Shown here: piece by piece, positions 1 to 12,529 of the stretch
Position numbering within the stretch: the stretch's first letter is position 1
How the letters are laid out: each line of letters opens with the position of its first letter
Source: Apoderus coryli
Taxonomy: Eukaryota > Arthropoda > Insecta > Coleoptera > Attelabidae
DNA length: 64,000 bases
Reading direction: 5' to 3'
Assembly (NCBI GenBank): GCA_911728435.2
Contig: OU452206.1
Location: 6,788,297-6,852,296, forward strand
Program-made: the position numbers and the translations under genes
The notes under the pieces: generated by a model
The model's database searches: none
What the model saw: the letters and a program-made list of their open reading frames with translations, nothing else
What the model was told of the DNA's origin: nothing

Positions 1-3000
1 GCTATTCACAAAGAAATAATCTAAATACTTAATCTCAAAACACTAATAACTAACAAGCCAATATGTGACCACAAAATAGCTACAATATACTATAGGAGTC
101 CTGGCTCTCCTTGGCTCTCAGTCGAGTAGATATGTATTATACCAAAAAAAGAAGAAGCGTTTAACAGGTGATTACCCTAACCTATAATAAAATGTTTAAT
201 AAAAATCTGTAGATAAATGAAAACCAACAAAAAAACAATGACCAACTGTCCTCTTCAATTCTCTAAACTAGGATATAAAGATATTACGGTGAGTAATTTG
301 ATACCGCAACTCACAATAAGTTTAAATAATAAATAGGTATATATAACTGTTACAGGTAAAGAAAAGCCCTGTTTCAATAAAAAGGTTAAACCCAGCACCC
401 AAAATACGAACCGGTAACGTTATCTCGCCGCTAACAACTTGGTATCTGGTGGTTACAAGTGATATTACGTATAATCATGTAAATATTAACCTGAACTTAT
501 ATAAGAAAAATAAAGAATACACCTATTACAGAAACACCTTGACACAATAAACAGTTCACACCACACTATAAATACTGTTCAATTATACGGGATAGTATAT
601 ATTTAGAATTAAAATGTAACTATTAAAATTGACCTGGGAGCCCGGATAGTCGTGGGCTCAATCCAAATCCTACCGCCAGGGTCCTGTTGGTAATCCCTAA
701 ATCTGCAAATCTAGGTCGTTATTGGAATTGCCATAGACCATACCACATGGCCAGCACCAACTACACGTAGAAATACGTTGGCTTAAGAAGCCCTCCGCCA
801 AGGGACGTTACACCACTGATGGTTTAGTGTAATCCACAGTTATACATGCAATAAAGCATAAACAAACAGACCTAAAAAGCGGAATTCAAGGCGTAAGCAA
901 AAGCAAGCTACAAATATTACCAAGCACGACAAATACAAAATGAAACTATAGTATGACCTACCTTGGATGTTGGGTGGTCTTTCAGAGAAGTACCGGGTAC
1001 TGTTTTTGTTGTAAAGAGGCGTTATTGTCTACAAATTAAATCCAAAAATTGAGTGGAGCACCCACAAGACTACTATAAGAGTGCCTCCACTATATATTTG
1101 CAGCACTTCACAAATAACGCTCTTTACCTATCCAAATCCCGCAACAAAATGGCTCTTGAAAACCTACGACAGGCCGGGCATGAAGGGTTACCATCCTTAT
1201 GGAAAACATGCATTTTACAGTACAGTCCGGTATATTTAAAAAACCAATAGAAGTTGGTACAATTGATTTTGGAAGACGTTTGTTATGACAGACCGACAGA
1301 AGGTACCTACTCAAACTGATAGGCCTCATAATAACACAAACGTAAACAATGAAGCGAGGTTTAAATGATGAAATTGGCCAAATCCTCACCAGATAAATGT
1401 ATTAAGGGTAAGATTCCGATGGAAAATCGTTTCATTAATTTTATATTGCCGGTATTTTGCGTTTAAAAATGATGTTACTGATATCTAAAATATAACCCTG
1501 AATCCCTATAATTTTTAGGTAAACAAAGCCAATACCCACAAAGGGCTTAGTGCTAAACTCAAGCTTCCAGCGTTAACAAGCATGAAATAAGAAGTATATC
1601 GAAAATAAGCATTATGAGAAACAGTGGGGTGTCTATATCGCAAGTAAACCAACACAATATGGTCAGCTACCGCGAGTATTTTGCTTTTTTTCTAAAGGTA
1701 AGTTAAGTCTAAGTGATTCAATATTACCGGCGAGTTGCAAATTTATTCGATAGGGTCCGAAACAGTTTAGGCGGCATTTTCAACGCGTAACACATTATGT
1801 GTCGTAAACTCGTAAATACAGCCTCCCGCTAGGGAATTCGGGCGCATTTAGTGTTGACCATAGGATGTAATGAAATTGTTACTTCTTGTCTTGCCATCGA
1901 TTGTGAAATTTGTTTCACTGGGCATATTGCCTGCTCACACTAGATGTCCCCACATACGTATCTCCTGCTTAGTATAAGCTATTCGTAAATGTTAAAAATT
2001 TGCGACTTAGTGGGTACTTCCCGTAATACCCGAAGTCTTGCAATGTCAAATTTTACTTTACCTTTCCAGGCAAATGACTTTGCTTGCATGGATATCCCAT
2101 CTGTTTATTATCATCAGTAAAATTGTACGAACAAAACTGTGAAGTTTTTAAAAAAATTAGCCATAGATTTTATTTTGATCACAAAAAACATTGTGTTAAT
2201 AAAATACTGAGCAGTTTTGTGTTACTTTTTACAATAAAGATAAATTAACCAATTTGAAATTTCATTTATTAATTTTAATTTAACAATCATGTTCTCCACC
2301 ATTCTAAAAAAAGTAGTTTTTCCGCCATTAATTTATACTGTCACAATAAGAATTTGAAAATATAGGTAGATAACCTCTACCATGTCACAAATAATACAAG
2401 AATGAGAATATCAATTTAAAGGAAAAATAAATATTGATTATAGAGAAGGGGTTGATATTCATTGATTATATTCTTTTGGTTTTAATAAATTACTCGCTTG
2501 GCTTTAGAGCTATTCGAGAATCGCCCACGTACATCACGCTCACAAAAGAGGATCTTAAAGATTCTCCCTCGTAAACGAGTGACGGTCTGTATGTGAACTG
2601 CGTCTCTCAGTTGATAGTTACTTGATTATACTTAGAAAACTATATTAAAATAAAAAGAAAAGTCAAATATATTTTACTGACTATTATTTATTAAATTAAT
2701 TATTTAAAATAAAAGAAAATCAATTCAATGAAAAAGGACAGGTCTAAAAAAAATCACCAATTACAATATTTCAAATTTGTACTTACATAATAATCATCAT
2801 CATCGACACAGCTCATCTCTTTCGGTAATTTTCAGTTTCAAAAATGTTTAAAATTATAATTATTAATACTGATACTATAAGCTCGCGTTGATAAACCGTA
2901 AAGCTTAAAGACACTACTCAACGAAGGAGGATCGCTTCTAAAACTCCGAACTTACTTGCCGAAGTTGGAGAGAAGACCTTAAAGAAGAGGAGCGTCTTGC

Positions 3001-3049
3001 GGTAAGAGAACGTGGCGGAGCTTTTGGAGACTTGGGCTCCAACTCGAGG
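1..3049. other. Non-coding stretch, no gene recognised
   Basis: No reading frame here resembles a known protein. Short overlapping frames on both strands at 1053-1389 lack recognisable motifs. The first 2 kb is slightly less AT-rich than the DNA after it, and a GC-richer segment at about 630-860 ends near an AATAAA, as an old retroelement tail might. Nothing can be named. Confidence 0.5.
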
Positions 3050-3300
3050 GAACTCATCTTTTACGCAATTAAAAGTATTTAAAATAGTATTCGACCTTTT
3101 TCGTAGAAATAATTTTAATGGTATATTGATTCACTACGAGTTTAAGTTTTTAACTGAGTTTTAAGTTTTTAACGATGGCGATTCAGTGAACCGTACGTAG
3201 TTCAGCAAATTTATAAAATGGTTTAATTATTATCAAATCGTACAGAAATTAGACTTTTGCTTTATTTTAGGTACCTTAACATATTGAGCAAAAGTAAAAT
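3050..3300 (+). repeat. Direct repeat copy A (pair with 4355-4609)
   Basis: About 250 bp is repeated in the same orientation at 4355-4609. Shared landmarks in order are TTTTACGCAATTAAAAG, a GTATTCGACC block, TTTTAATGGTATATTGATTCA, GAACCGTACG and TTTATTTTAGGTACCTT. The copies differ by scattered substitutions and small indels. The spacing of about 1.05 kb, with a foldback element between them, could mean an old tandem duplication or a degraded terminal-repeat element. No retroelement coding lies between them. Confidence 0.7.
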
Positions 3301-3373
3301 TGGTATGTGTTAATAGTGACACACTTTTTAAAATTGAAGTAGTAGTTATACATAACTTTATCACAGCAAAAAC

Positions 3374-3883
3374 AAAGTGGTGCTTTTGAGGCACGAACAG
3401 CTCTACTTATTGAAATTTACTTTATTAAATGTACTGTATGTATAATATAAATTGAAAAATGAATATAAGTGAGTATAGAGCGCCTGTGAATTTTTTTTAA
3501 AGGGCTTATTATAAGTGGCGTGCGAAGAAATTAGAGATCAAGGAAGCTATGTTCAAAAACAGGAATAATTTAACAAAATGCTTTAATTAATAAATATAAT
3601 AAAACTCAAAGAAATATTTTATGAGAAAAAATAAATCAGTCAAAAGTTTAAAACTTTTATTATATTTATTACTATATTAGCATCAGATTTCGTAATCTGT
3701 AGAATCTAAAACGGCAGCATTTTGTTAAACTATTCATGTTTGTGAACATAGCTTCCTTGATCTCTAATGACTCCCTAGGACACTTATAATAAGCCCTTTA
3801 AAACAATTCACCGGCGCTCTGGACTAACTTAATAAAGTAAATTTCAGTATGGAGAGCTGTTCGTGCCTCAAGAGCACCAGTTT
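3374..3883. mobile_element. Foldback/MITE-like element with long imperfect inverted arms
   Basis: The left arm (3374-3582) and right arm (3717-3883) are inverted copies. Both contain GGCACGAACAGCTCT, GGGCTTATTATAAG and AGAGATCAAGGAAGCTATGT. The AT-rich core between the arms has no coding capacity. The outer arm sequence recurs near 52459-52500, so this is a dispersed family. It lies between the two direct repeats at 3050 and 4355. No clear target-site duplication was found, so the superfamily is unknown. Confidence 0.7.
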
Positions 3884-4354
3884 ATTGTAAGCACTTTTAA
3901 TGGTTATTTAATGTCAGTGATTATCGTGTTGGATGATTTTTCTGATAATTATTATTCAAATAAAACGTTTTGTACTGTTTTCATCGCTTTTATCACAATA
4001 TTAATAAAGTCCATTTATCGAAGAATTTAAAGTTCTAAATTTCCACCTGCCATCTACAAGAAGTAAACTACATTTTATAAAAAATCCTAAAACAATAAGT
4101 GATTGAAATCTGAATTCATTCTAAACTAAATTTGTGTAAAGTTTTTGCGTTAAAGTTTAAATTGAACTCAGTAGGTACTATGCTCCACATACCTTTTCCG
4201 TTTCACACTAGACTTCATTAAGTTCAACGTTTCTTTCCATTTTCGTTTTATTTTATTTTTTTTTAAATTTTAAGATGTTCAATCCAGAGAAAGTTTCTTG
4301 AACGCCATAATGGGAGCATATTGCATTTGTACTTGATAGTTCAGGTAGTGAAGT

Positions 4355-4609
4355 GAACTTATGTTTTACGCAATTAAAAGTTTTCATAATAGTATTCGAC
4401 CTTTTTAGTAGAAATAATTTTAATGGTATATTGATTCATTAGGAGTTTAAGTTTTTAACGTTGTACTTTTAGAGGCGTTTCATTGAACCGTACGGAGTTT
4501 AGCAAATTTATTTTGATGATATTAATGGTTTAATGATTATTAAATCGTAGAGAACTTACATGTATGCTTTATTTTAGGTACCTTGCCATATTGAGAGAAA
4601 GTAAAATTA
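4355..4609 (+). repeat. Direct repeat copy B (pair with 3050-3300)
   Basis: This is the second copy of the 250-bp direct repeat, with the same order of landmarks from TTTTACGCAATTAAAAG to GGTACCTTGCCATATTGAG. It carries a short insertion (TTTTGATGATATTAATGG region) that copy A lacks. No coding sequence is seen. Confidence 0.7.
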
Positions 4610-4742
4610 CTTTACTTTGTTTTTCCTTAAAATAAAATAAAACATAACTATACTTACTTAAGGTACAGGCATTTTTGATCAACAGATAAAACGTTAATAG
4701 CGTCTGCCTAACACTTCCATTTTAAATGAAATACCCTTTCTA

Positions 4743-5440
4743 CAGGATGTCCCAGAATATGTAAGGAATCTCTCGTATTGGGGTATGTTGGAAAAATAAG
4801 GGTATTAGTACTTATAAAGTTTTGTGGAATTTTAGTGCCTATAAATTACGTTAGATAGGGACTCGAAGCGTAACCCTATTTAAAACAATGTTCGCAGGGG
4901 TGTCCTGACGTAGAGATTAGTAACCTCTTTTTTTTTAATGCGTCTGAGATTTTGCAACAGTTTTTAAATAGCCTACACATGTTGCTAGAAAAATGGTACT
5001 CCTGTTCGTGATTGATAAAATAAACCGGGTTCGAGATGAAGTACTTTTTATTTAAATTGTATGAAGTGTTATATTTTATAAATTAATTATGTATCTCGGT
5101 TCAACATGGCCCCTTATAATCTTAAGTATTCCCTAGCTCTGTGAGTTGACGATTGTTGGACGATCGACAGTGCTGCAACATTGTTCCGTATTTCAGGACA
5201 ATGAAAATCAATATTTTCTCCTTCAAAAGTCCCAACAACCAACAAAATTAAGGGACTAAGTTACGGTGATCGAGGAGGCCAAGCAAATGGTCCTCCTCTT
5301 CCAATCCAACAATTTTCAAAAGTCACATTTAAATATTCTCGCACTGCTATGGTAAAATGGGGCGGGGCTTCATCATGCATAAACCAAATGTTTCGCCGCA
5401 TTTCCAAAGTTATTTCTTCTAACAATTCTGGCAAGTTGGT
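4743..5440 (-). mobile_element. Truncated Tc1/mariner element with transposase remnant
   Basis: A TA followed by CAGGATGTCCCAG at 4743 resembles the left terminus of the CAGGGTG mariner group. On the minus strand, 5270-5435 translates to a DDE-domain piece with LPELLEEI, WFMHDEAPPHF and WIGRGGP followed by WPPRSP. This covers the second catalytic Asp region and the approach to the third, and is then broken by a stop. No matching right terminus exists, and the next mariner begins at 5883. It is a dead 5'/3'-truncated copy. Confidence 0.6.
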
Positions 5441-5882
5441 GGTAATACCCTACCTTGAGTAATGCTTTGGGACATGACAGCTGTCAGTTTTCTTTTGCGT
5501 ATTGTCCATAGAGAAAATAATAAACAAATAAGAGCTATTGAATAATAGCAACTGCTTGGTACAGTGTTTGCAGGATTGCGCCAAACTGTAGCTCACTGGG
5601 TTAAAGCCCTTGGTGGCTCGTGAGATATTTAATTAGGCAGGCACTGATATAAAAATATATATGAGGGAAAATGCGCAGTAGGGAAATTTTTTTTAGATTG
5701 TCAAGGTCAAGCGCCTTAGATGAAAAGTAGGAAATTATCAAGGTAAAAAAGAACACGTTAGAATACGGATTTCGGAAGGTACATGTTTATTTATTTTTTT
5801 TGTATATATTTTTTTTGTTTTTTTTTTTTGTTCAAAAATGTATCGCCTTAAGCTATGCGTTTTACATTTTCTTATACTTGTA

Positions 5883-7058
5883 GAGGGTGTCCCAAAAAAC
5901 ATTCCCCACCTTTTAGGGGTAGAATCTACGACGACCCAAAATAAGACGAAAATCACTTATGTCAAACTTTCGAAAAATGTCTCCTTATCAAATTATGCCC
6001 ATTTTGAATATTGAAATTAGACAAATGTTTCACTTGGAATTAGTAATTTAAATCTGGTCATCCTTGATAAAAACAGATTCATGCAAAGAGAAAATCCTTA
6101 TCATCTATAGCCGATTCAAGAATTGCATCCTGGAAATAGTGAGTTGCGCTCATAAGCGCAAAAAAATCTACAAAATCATTTTTGTAGATTTTTTTGAAAT
6201 TGCCTGGACGCAAATACAAACAGTTTTAAACAAGTACTATGGAGTGATGAAGCAAATTTTAACCAGCAACTAGTTCAATCAGCACAACTTGCATTGTTGG
6301 AATTACAAAAATCAGCACCAAATTAGAGAATCACATAAGCAAGCACGCTGGAGTTAATGTGTGGATTTGTCTGTTGAGAAATAGGATAATAGAACCACAG
6401 TTTCTACCTAGGATACCAAACGCCGAAAACTATGCCAATTTTTGCGATAACAGATTACTAACTGTCCTGGAAGAAGTTCCTTTAGTACAGCGGCCAAATA
6501 ATGTGTTTCAACATGATGGTGCACCTGCCCGTTATTCTCGAAATGTTTGAGAGATATTAAATCGACGTTTTCCCAACCAATGGATCAATCGTGGAGGACC
6601 TATTTCTTGGCCTCCTAGGTCTCCGGATCTCAACCCAATAGACTTTTGGCTTTGGGGTTATCTGAAAAATACGGTTTACCATGTTCTACGCAAGAGTGAA
6701 GATGATGTTATTGTTCGCATTTATGGAGCTTTAGCACAAATTACAAACGAAACAATGAGCCGTATAGTAAACATTTTTATTCGCCGTTTGCACGCATGCA
6801 TTGAAAAAAATGGTGAGCATTTCGAATACTTGCCTTTGTAAATTTAAATGTTTTTGTTTTATTATGTCTTTATTTAATAAATAATTTGAATGTGAACATT
6901 TGATTTTATTTTCGAAAAGTACTTCATTTTAATATTCCATATGGTCACAATTTCATAAGGAGATATTTTTCGAACTTTTGATATAAAGGATTTTTGTCTT
7001 ATTTTTGGTCGTAGATCCTACTCCTGAAGGGTGGGGCATGTTTTTTTGGGACACCCTG
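5883..7058 (+). mobile_element. Tc1/mariner element with about 100-bp TIRs
   Basis: The ends are inverted copies for about 100 bp. The left begins GAGGGTGTCCC directly after TA (5881-5882). The right ends GGGACACCCTG followed by TA (7059-7060). Both TIRs contain TCCCAAAAAA, a CCCCACC block, GTAGATCC or its variant, and TCGAAAAATATCTCC. The element is 1176 bp, short for this family, and holds one damaged transposase frame on the plus strand. The TA target duplication and terminal motif fit Tc1/mariner (IS630). Confidence 0.85.
6340..6841 (+). pseudogene. Tc1/mariner transposase pseudogene (C-terminal half)
   Basis: In one frame from about 6340 to a TAA at 6839-6841 the translation shows the typical DDE half of this family. 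In order it has SVNVWICL, a LEEVPLVQRPN segment, FQHDGAPARYS (second catalytic Asp), then WINRGGP, WPPRSPDLNPIDFWLWGY (third acidic residue region) and a C-terminus reading GEHFEYLPL. An in-frame TGA at 6548-6550 interrupts it. Upstream, a frameshifted piece at 6190-6270 has an SDEANF-like first-Asp motif in another frame. The DNA-binding N-terminus is missing. It is not functional. Confidence 0.85.
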
Positions 7059-7435
7059 TATATTAACTACAATAGAGAAATTAAAGGTTTTTATAAATCA
7101 ATTCAATTCGTCGATTTTTACCACCCGCAAAATGATTTATTACTTGATCATGAAATTCTGAAGCTAACTGTAAATCTTTCAAAAGGCCGCTTTCGATTTA
7201 TATTAAACCCAAGTTGCTTAAACGATTCTTCAATTTTATATTTATTAGCGAAAAAAGGTTTTTAATCGTTTTAAACACGAAAAACTTCCACGGACGCAGA
7301 AGCAACTGGAATTATTAAAGTATTAAATTACATAACTTAAAAATTTCTGGCAAAGCAATAACTAAATTATTATGAACAAAAAACTGTAAAACATCAGATA
7401 ATTTGCAAATAAAATGTCTAGGTACCTATCCTATA
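7005..7435. other. Element end and short spacer without a gene
   Basis: The first part is the right TIR of the preceding element. From 7061 to 7435 is AT-rich spacer with no recognisable gene. It ends at the TA in front of the next mariner. Confidence 0.4.
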
Positions 7436-9619
7436 CAGGGTGATTCATTATGGTTGCAACAAACGACAACTGGGGATTCCTGAGAACAATTCAAGCATTT
7501 TTTGCAATTGAACCCGTGTCCGCAAATACTTCGTTATCGAGATACAGGGTGTCCAAATTTAGTGGCAAAATTAGCTTTTTGGTTCATTTCTCAAAAACTA
7601 GCAAACCGATTTTGACAAAATTTTACACGCATTTGGGGACCGATAACCCAAAATAATCGGCATTATTTTGACTTTCATTAACTGTTCATTAGCGTTGATA
7701 TAGCGAATTTAGGTAAATGTTACACGTAAATTAATTAAGACAGCTTTGACAAGCTTCATTATTTTAAATTATTATTCCTTAAAAAAAAAATAATGTTTAC
7801 CAGAAAACAAAATGCAAAAGCAAAGTTGCCATCGCAAACGATGTAATAATAACAAATTACTTAACAACAAATTTTAAGACCTATCAGTACACTTAAAAAT
7901 TTAACAATAAAAAAACTAAACTCGAAATTAAAATAAGAAAATTCATAACAAGTGTTCAAATTGCCCTCCATTGACAGTAATGCACATTCTACATCTTTCA
8001 ACTAATGAATTTGTAGCTCTAATAAGGATATTATGATCGTTTCTTATTGCCCTAGCAGCTTCATGAACTCTCTTCAGTAGTTGGTTTTAATTTATAATTG
8101 CTACACTGCAAACCAATTGTTACATGTACCCCCATAAAAAGCAGTCGAGCGGATATAGATCCGGTGATCTTGGAGGCCACTCAATGGGACCTTCCAAACC
8201 AATCCAATTGTTTCCAAACAGTTGATTTAAAACTTCTGTTACTTCTCTACCACAATACGCAGAGGCTCCGTCATGTTGATACCACATGTTTTCAACAATA
8301 TTCAGAAGTACATCCTCAATAAATTCAAGTAGTTTTGTAGAAAATGACTGTATTGATTTGAGTTTAAATGCCCATTAATTACGAACAACGGCAATAATTG
8401 ATTGTTAAACATGCCACCCCAAACATTGATACTAAAACGTTCTTGAAAATTTCGCGGCATAATAGCACGAGGTTGTTTAAAGACCATACATGTTCATTAT
8501 GGTTTGTATTTATGCTATATCTAGTAAAATTTGCTTCATCTGACCAGAACAGTTTCTCTAAAAATCTTTCATCTTCTTGATGCTTACCAAGAACCCAGTT
8601 ACAAAATAGTAGGCGCCTTTCATGGTCTCCAGGATGTAGGGCCTGGTAATCTTGAGGATGATAGCGATACATCATTTCTCGATTTAATACTCTCCAAACA
8701 GTGGTTTGAGGTAATGCCAACTGAGTTGATATTTTTCTAGTGCTTATTTTCCGATCGTCTAAAACTAATCCACTATGTTTTCTTCAGTATGAATATTTAG
8801 AGGATGCAGTCGTTCGTTAACTCTAGGTAAAATGCTCCCTGTCGTTCTAAGCCTGTGAAATGTAGCCGTAAATGTTTTGTGATATGGATAACGTCTATTA
8901 GGATACCTAATTTGGTATTCTCATGCCGCTGCTCTTGCATTTGCGTTGCACAAACCATAAGAAAACACCATATCTGCATATTCTTCAATTCAAAAACTCA
9001 TTTTAATTTAGAAAAAAAAACATTCGCAATGTTAAAAAAAAACTACGAAATAATAAAACAATTTTAACTAATTTAAATTTGTTGCTGTCAAAGTTTTTTT
9101 ATTCTTGCGACATTCGTTTTCCATGCAACTTTGATTTTGATTTCGTTTTCTGGTAAAAAAATTTGATTTAAATCTACCATTAACTTGCAATTTATCGATT
9201 TTCATAAAAATGGTAGAAACCACAACATCGACGTAATTAACTTTTTTGTAGCTTATAAGTTGCTCTATTTAAAAAAGTAATAATTTAAAATAATGAGGCT
9301 TGTCAAAGCTGTCTTTAATTAATTTATGTGTAAAATTTACCCAAATGCCCCCTATATCTTCGCCAATGAAAAGTTAATGAAAGGCAAAATAATGCAGAAT
9401 ATTTTAGGTTATCGGTACCCAAATGCATGCAAAATTTTGTCAAAATCGGTTAACTAGTTTTTGAGAAATTAACAACAAAGTTGATTTGACCACTAAATTT
9501 GGACACCCTGTATCTCGATAACGAAGCATTTGCAGACGTGGGTTCAATGGCAAAAAATGCTTAAATTACTTTCAGGAATCTCCAGTTTTTGTTTGTTGCA
9601 ACCATAATGAATCACCCTG
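7436..9619 (-). mobile_element. Near full-length Tc1/mariner element with about 340-bp TIRs
   Basis: The left end CAGGGTGATTCATTATGG follows TA (7434-7435). The right end is its reverse complement and is followed by TA (9620-9621). The inverted homology continues for about 340 bp (7436-7780 against 9275-9619). Inside each TIR, 109 bp from the terminus, a second CAGGGTG lies within GATACAGGGTGTCC (7545; right copy ending 9510). The 2184-bp element carries one minus-strand transposase with several lesions. It is the most complete transposase-bearing copy of the group here. Confidence 0.9.
7943..9001 (-). pseudogene. Tc1/mariner transposase pseudogene, nearly complete
   Basis: Reading the minus strand from an ATG at 8999-9001, the order is: an N-terminal helix-turn-helix region (EEYADMVF, YGLCNANARAA), a second HTH region (LPQTTVWRVLNREMMYRYHP), the first catalytic Asp in LFWSDEANFTRYSI, SINVWGGM, the second Asp in WYQHDGASAY, then WPPRSPDLYPLDCFLWGYM, and a C-terminus ending GGQFEHLL before a TGA at 7943-7945. 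The pieces lie in different frames, with stops early (near 8990) and after FLWGYM (about 8114). All three catalytic regions are still visible. The product would cut and paste its own element, but this copy is broken. Confidence 0.88.
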
Positions 9620-9780
9620 TATAGGAACAATAAAAGTACCTGTCTATTACAAAAACCCATGACATCTCTAAAACTTATACTTTTTTGATAAATCTGATTT
9701 AGTATGAAAACTTATAAACTCTACAGTTTATTTCCTGCTGTTAGGGAATTTTTGTGAATTCTTCAATACAATCTTATAAT

Positions 9781-9933
9781 AGGCGCTATCGTGGAAAAAT
9801 ACATACAGTCACACATACAGAGTTCCATCTGGAAATGATGTTAATCGTCTCAAGGAACTTCAAAATGGTTATATCAGTCTTTATCTCAATTTTTTTAGCG
9901 CGTTCACAATACTTTCCCTGTGCGGTAAAGTAA
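9781..9933 (+). repeat. Dispersed repeat, copy 1 of 3
   Basis: Contains GGCGCTATCGTGGAA, AAAATGGTTATATC, TTTATCTCAA and AGCGCGTTCACAATACTTTC. The same block occurs inverted at 23285-23392, and part of it at 38219-38300. This copy has about 45 extra bases (9810-9855), part of which is shared with the third copy. It is a dispersed family of unknown type. Confidence 0.7.
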
Positions 9934-10699
9934 AATAGCAAAATAATGCAAAACATCAAAACACCAGCAGATTATATTATTCTTTTTAACCCCCAGTAAC
10001 TCCTACTTTTTATAAATTACCAAGATGCTGCTTGGAAAAACCAACTGTAACATAACGATCCTCATAAACCGTCTTGCGGATCAATTCCCACGATACAGTT
10101 GGCCTCTATAATTGAAAACAAAATACATAAAATATTAAACGACTGGACCAGTTCGATATCCTAGTGGAAAAATGCTGGGATATTGACTATAGGACAGAAG
10201 TTTTTACGGTACACCTCATCTCTTATATTATAGAAACTATAGATAGGATGTTACGGGTTGGCCATAATGAGACTTTTCCACATGAAATGTCTGTTTGAAA
10301 ATTTTACGAAGGTGGAAAAGAGGAAATGGTTGTTTTCTTCAGTTTTGTGGTAGAGCCTTTTCGCAGTGGTATATATAAATTTATTATTCACCGTTAACTG
10401 CGTATGAATTAAAATTAAATTAAATTTACGCATAAGTGTGAGAGTAGTAAACTTGCATCGCTTAACTCGGGATATTTGGTAAATATAGGAGCAAATATAT
10501 AAGGAGAGTTACTAAGACCCTATAGAGTTTTATGGCGTAACTGGAAATACTTTCCCGTTTCTGTTTTTGCCTGTAAATTATACTTCAATTGTTAATAAGA
10601 AATCCGCATTTGTATTTTCGACAGATTTTAGTAACAGGTTTATTTTCACTTATGAAAGTGATAAATTGATAAGGCTACCAGTGAAAGCACTGTTTTTTA
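9934..10699. other. Non-coding spacer
   Basis: AT-rich sequence with many stops on both strands. No recognisable gene, repeat boundary or motif. Confidence 0.4.
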
Positions 10700-11165
10700 T
10701 TGAAATTACTAACATGACCGTTATAGTTTCCTCATTCGACATGAAACGCTTACTCCCGAACGAAATTTTCATATGTGGTGAAAAGATAGCAATTCAACCA
10801 ATTTGGCCGTGGCGATTTGGGTTGATTGACATGTTGCGATACTTTGGTAAAAAAGCACATCTTTCAGTGCCAAACAATGTCATTTTGTCTTCAATTCTTC
10901 GTCGAATCTGAACATTCAACCAATAATAATCCTATGTGGATACCACCTAGCGAATCTATAAAAAAACTGTGTCCATGACTTTTTCCACTAATGGGACCGG
11001 TTTTGCCTTCATCTATTGATTTGACTTCAGTTTTTGTTTTGGGGTGTAGTGGTGGACCCATGTCCACGTAGGGCATGATGGCGTTCCTATAACCTTCAAC
11101 AGGGCTAAAACCTATCGGACGTCGTCTGCTGATTCTGCTTGTTGTGCACACTTAGCAAAAGCTAT
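10700..11165 (-). pseudogene. mariner (DD34D-type) transposase remnant
   Basis: On the minus strand the segment TWVHHYTPKTKTEVKS resembles the region after the first catalytic Asp of mariner transposases, where WV or WI is followed by HHYTPESK. It is followed by GPISGKSHGHSFF and LGGIHIGLLL. Farther along in another frame, IFSPHMKISFGSKRF plus SNEETI matches the C-terminal FPKLK..L.G..F.S.EE pattern. Frames shift several times and no ends are recognisable. This is a different mariner lineage from the CAGGGTG group nearby. The plus-strand frame at 10567-10911 is its shadow. Confidence 0.6.
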
Positions 11166-11484
11166 GCTCATTGTGACGACAGTTCATACCCAAATCTTCG
11201 TACATGATATTTTGCATATCTTCGAGTAATGTGCCACATGTCCCAGCGCTCTGAAATATTGTGGTATGTGACCGCAGACTAAACTGAGAGGCTGAAACTA
11301 CTGAGATATTCTAGGTTCATTTATGGCTTTAGAAAATTCGACCATACTTTTGTTAGTTCGAAATGGTTAAATATGGAAAACCGTTGGCGTCTTCATTTGG
11401 GTGGATTTGTGCGCAATATTCTTCATTGCGAAAGTTCCCCCCCACCTATAAAAAAGACTGATTTTCAGAACCACTATTCTCCAG

Positions 11485-11977
11485 CTGAACATTAGAAATC
11501 CTGAGAAATTGACAAGACCCCATCATCACACTGCTATATTTCGCAGAACTTTCATACATAATGCTGTAAACTTAAATAACTCACTATCTATTACGTTATC
11601 GCGGGTGGAGAATCTTGAAGTGAAGAGACGTTTAAGGGTCATGCTCACAGGTGTCCAATTGCAACAGAGATTATGATAAATGATAGTTTCTTAATGCATC
11701 TCTCTCTGAATAATATTAATGTATTTATGAATGTTGAATTACAGGTTACAAATGTTTTAATAGAATTACTTCATGACATTCTCTCTGGATTTTATATTGT
11801 TTTTTATTTGATATATTTTAGCTGCTTTTTGGTTAAGTGGAATAGCCGATTGTGCTAGACTTCGCCGAATTGTAGCATTTCTTTACTTATGATTTTTTTT
11901 TCCAAACTTTGTTTTATGTAACTTTCATATAATATGTATATATTTTTGTTTTTAAATAAAGGCAATTTATTATTATA
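11485..11977 (+). mobile_element. LINE 3' end: reverse-transcriptase tail, 3' UTR and repeat tail
   Basis: A 63-codon frame (11485-11676) begins LNIRNPEKLTRPHHHT and continues with FRRTFIHNAVNLNNSL, a pattern typical of the last residues of LINE ORF2, where a conserved AV.LWN.LP-like motif lies near the end. After the TGA comes about 280 bp of AT-rich 3' UTR, an AATAAA at 11955-11960 and a short TTATTATTA tail ending near 11977. It is a 5'-truncated insertion. Its residues differ from the intact LINE at 44796, so it is another family. Clade not determined. Confidence 0.6.
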
Positions 11978-12529
11978 TCAACTGAACGTGTGCGCTATCT
12001 TTTGCATCCACATTTGTTCATGCACAGGTGGAGCTAAGTGAGTGCCGCATTTGCTAATGCAATGGAAAATTGAACCTGGCAAATGTTTGAGGTCTGAATT
12101 TGGCATTCTAAAAACGAAATTCCGCCGAATATTTGTCTTAATTTTCTAAGATTGTTTTGCGTCATTGTTGTTGATTGGTCTCAGAACTATCATGATCCTG
12201 ATTGGGTTAGTTATACGAGCGTAGGTTATCATGCGGACGCATGAGTATCGGTGAGCTATGGCTGATTTGTGTTTCCTTCATAAATTAGAGTATGGGTAAA
12301 TTAGGTAACACAAATTTGGTTGGATTAATTAACTTCCTGTTACTTATAATACTCCTCATCATCATCAAGCTTTTTCGACGGCGTTATATAGAACTCAAGT
12401 AAACTAAATAAAATTTAATTTTGGCATTAGTTTAGGTATGCTTCAAATAGGAATAAAATCATGAAGGCTCGCGCGCTAAAATGATTTCTGTTATCATCTC
12501 TCAAAATTGACATTTTTTTCAAAAATAAT
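11978..12529. other. Non-coding stretch
   Basis: No gene or repeat is recognised. It is unique-looking AT-rich DNA between the LINE tail and the Tigger remnant. Confidence 0.35.

Noticed and set aside
630..870. Possible tRNA-derived SINE (GGGCTCAATCC resembles a B box)
   Set aside because: No A box at proper spacing, no clear tail and no target duplication.
1053..1389. Overlapping 65- and 93-codon frames on opposite strands
   Set aside because: No recognisable motif, no splice context; likely chance frames.
10567..10911. 114-codon plus-strand frame
   Set aside because: Shadow of the minus-strand mariner remnant, which carries the family motifs.
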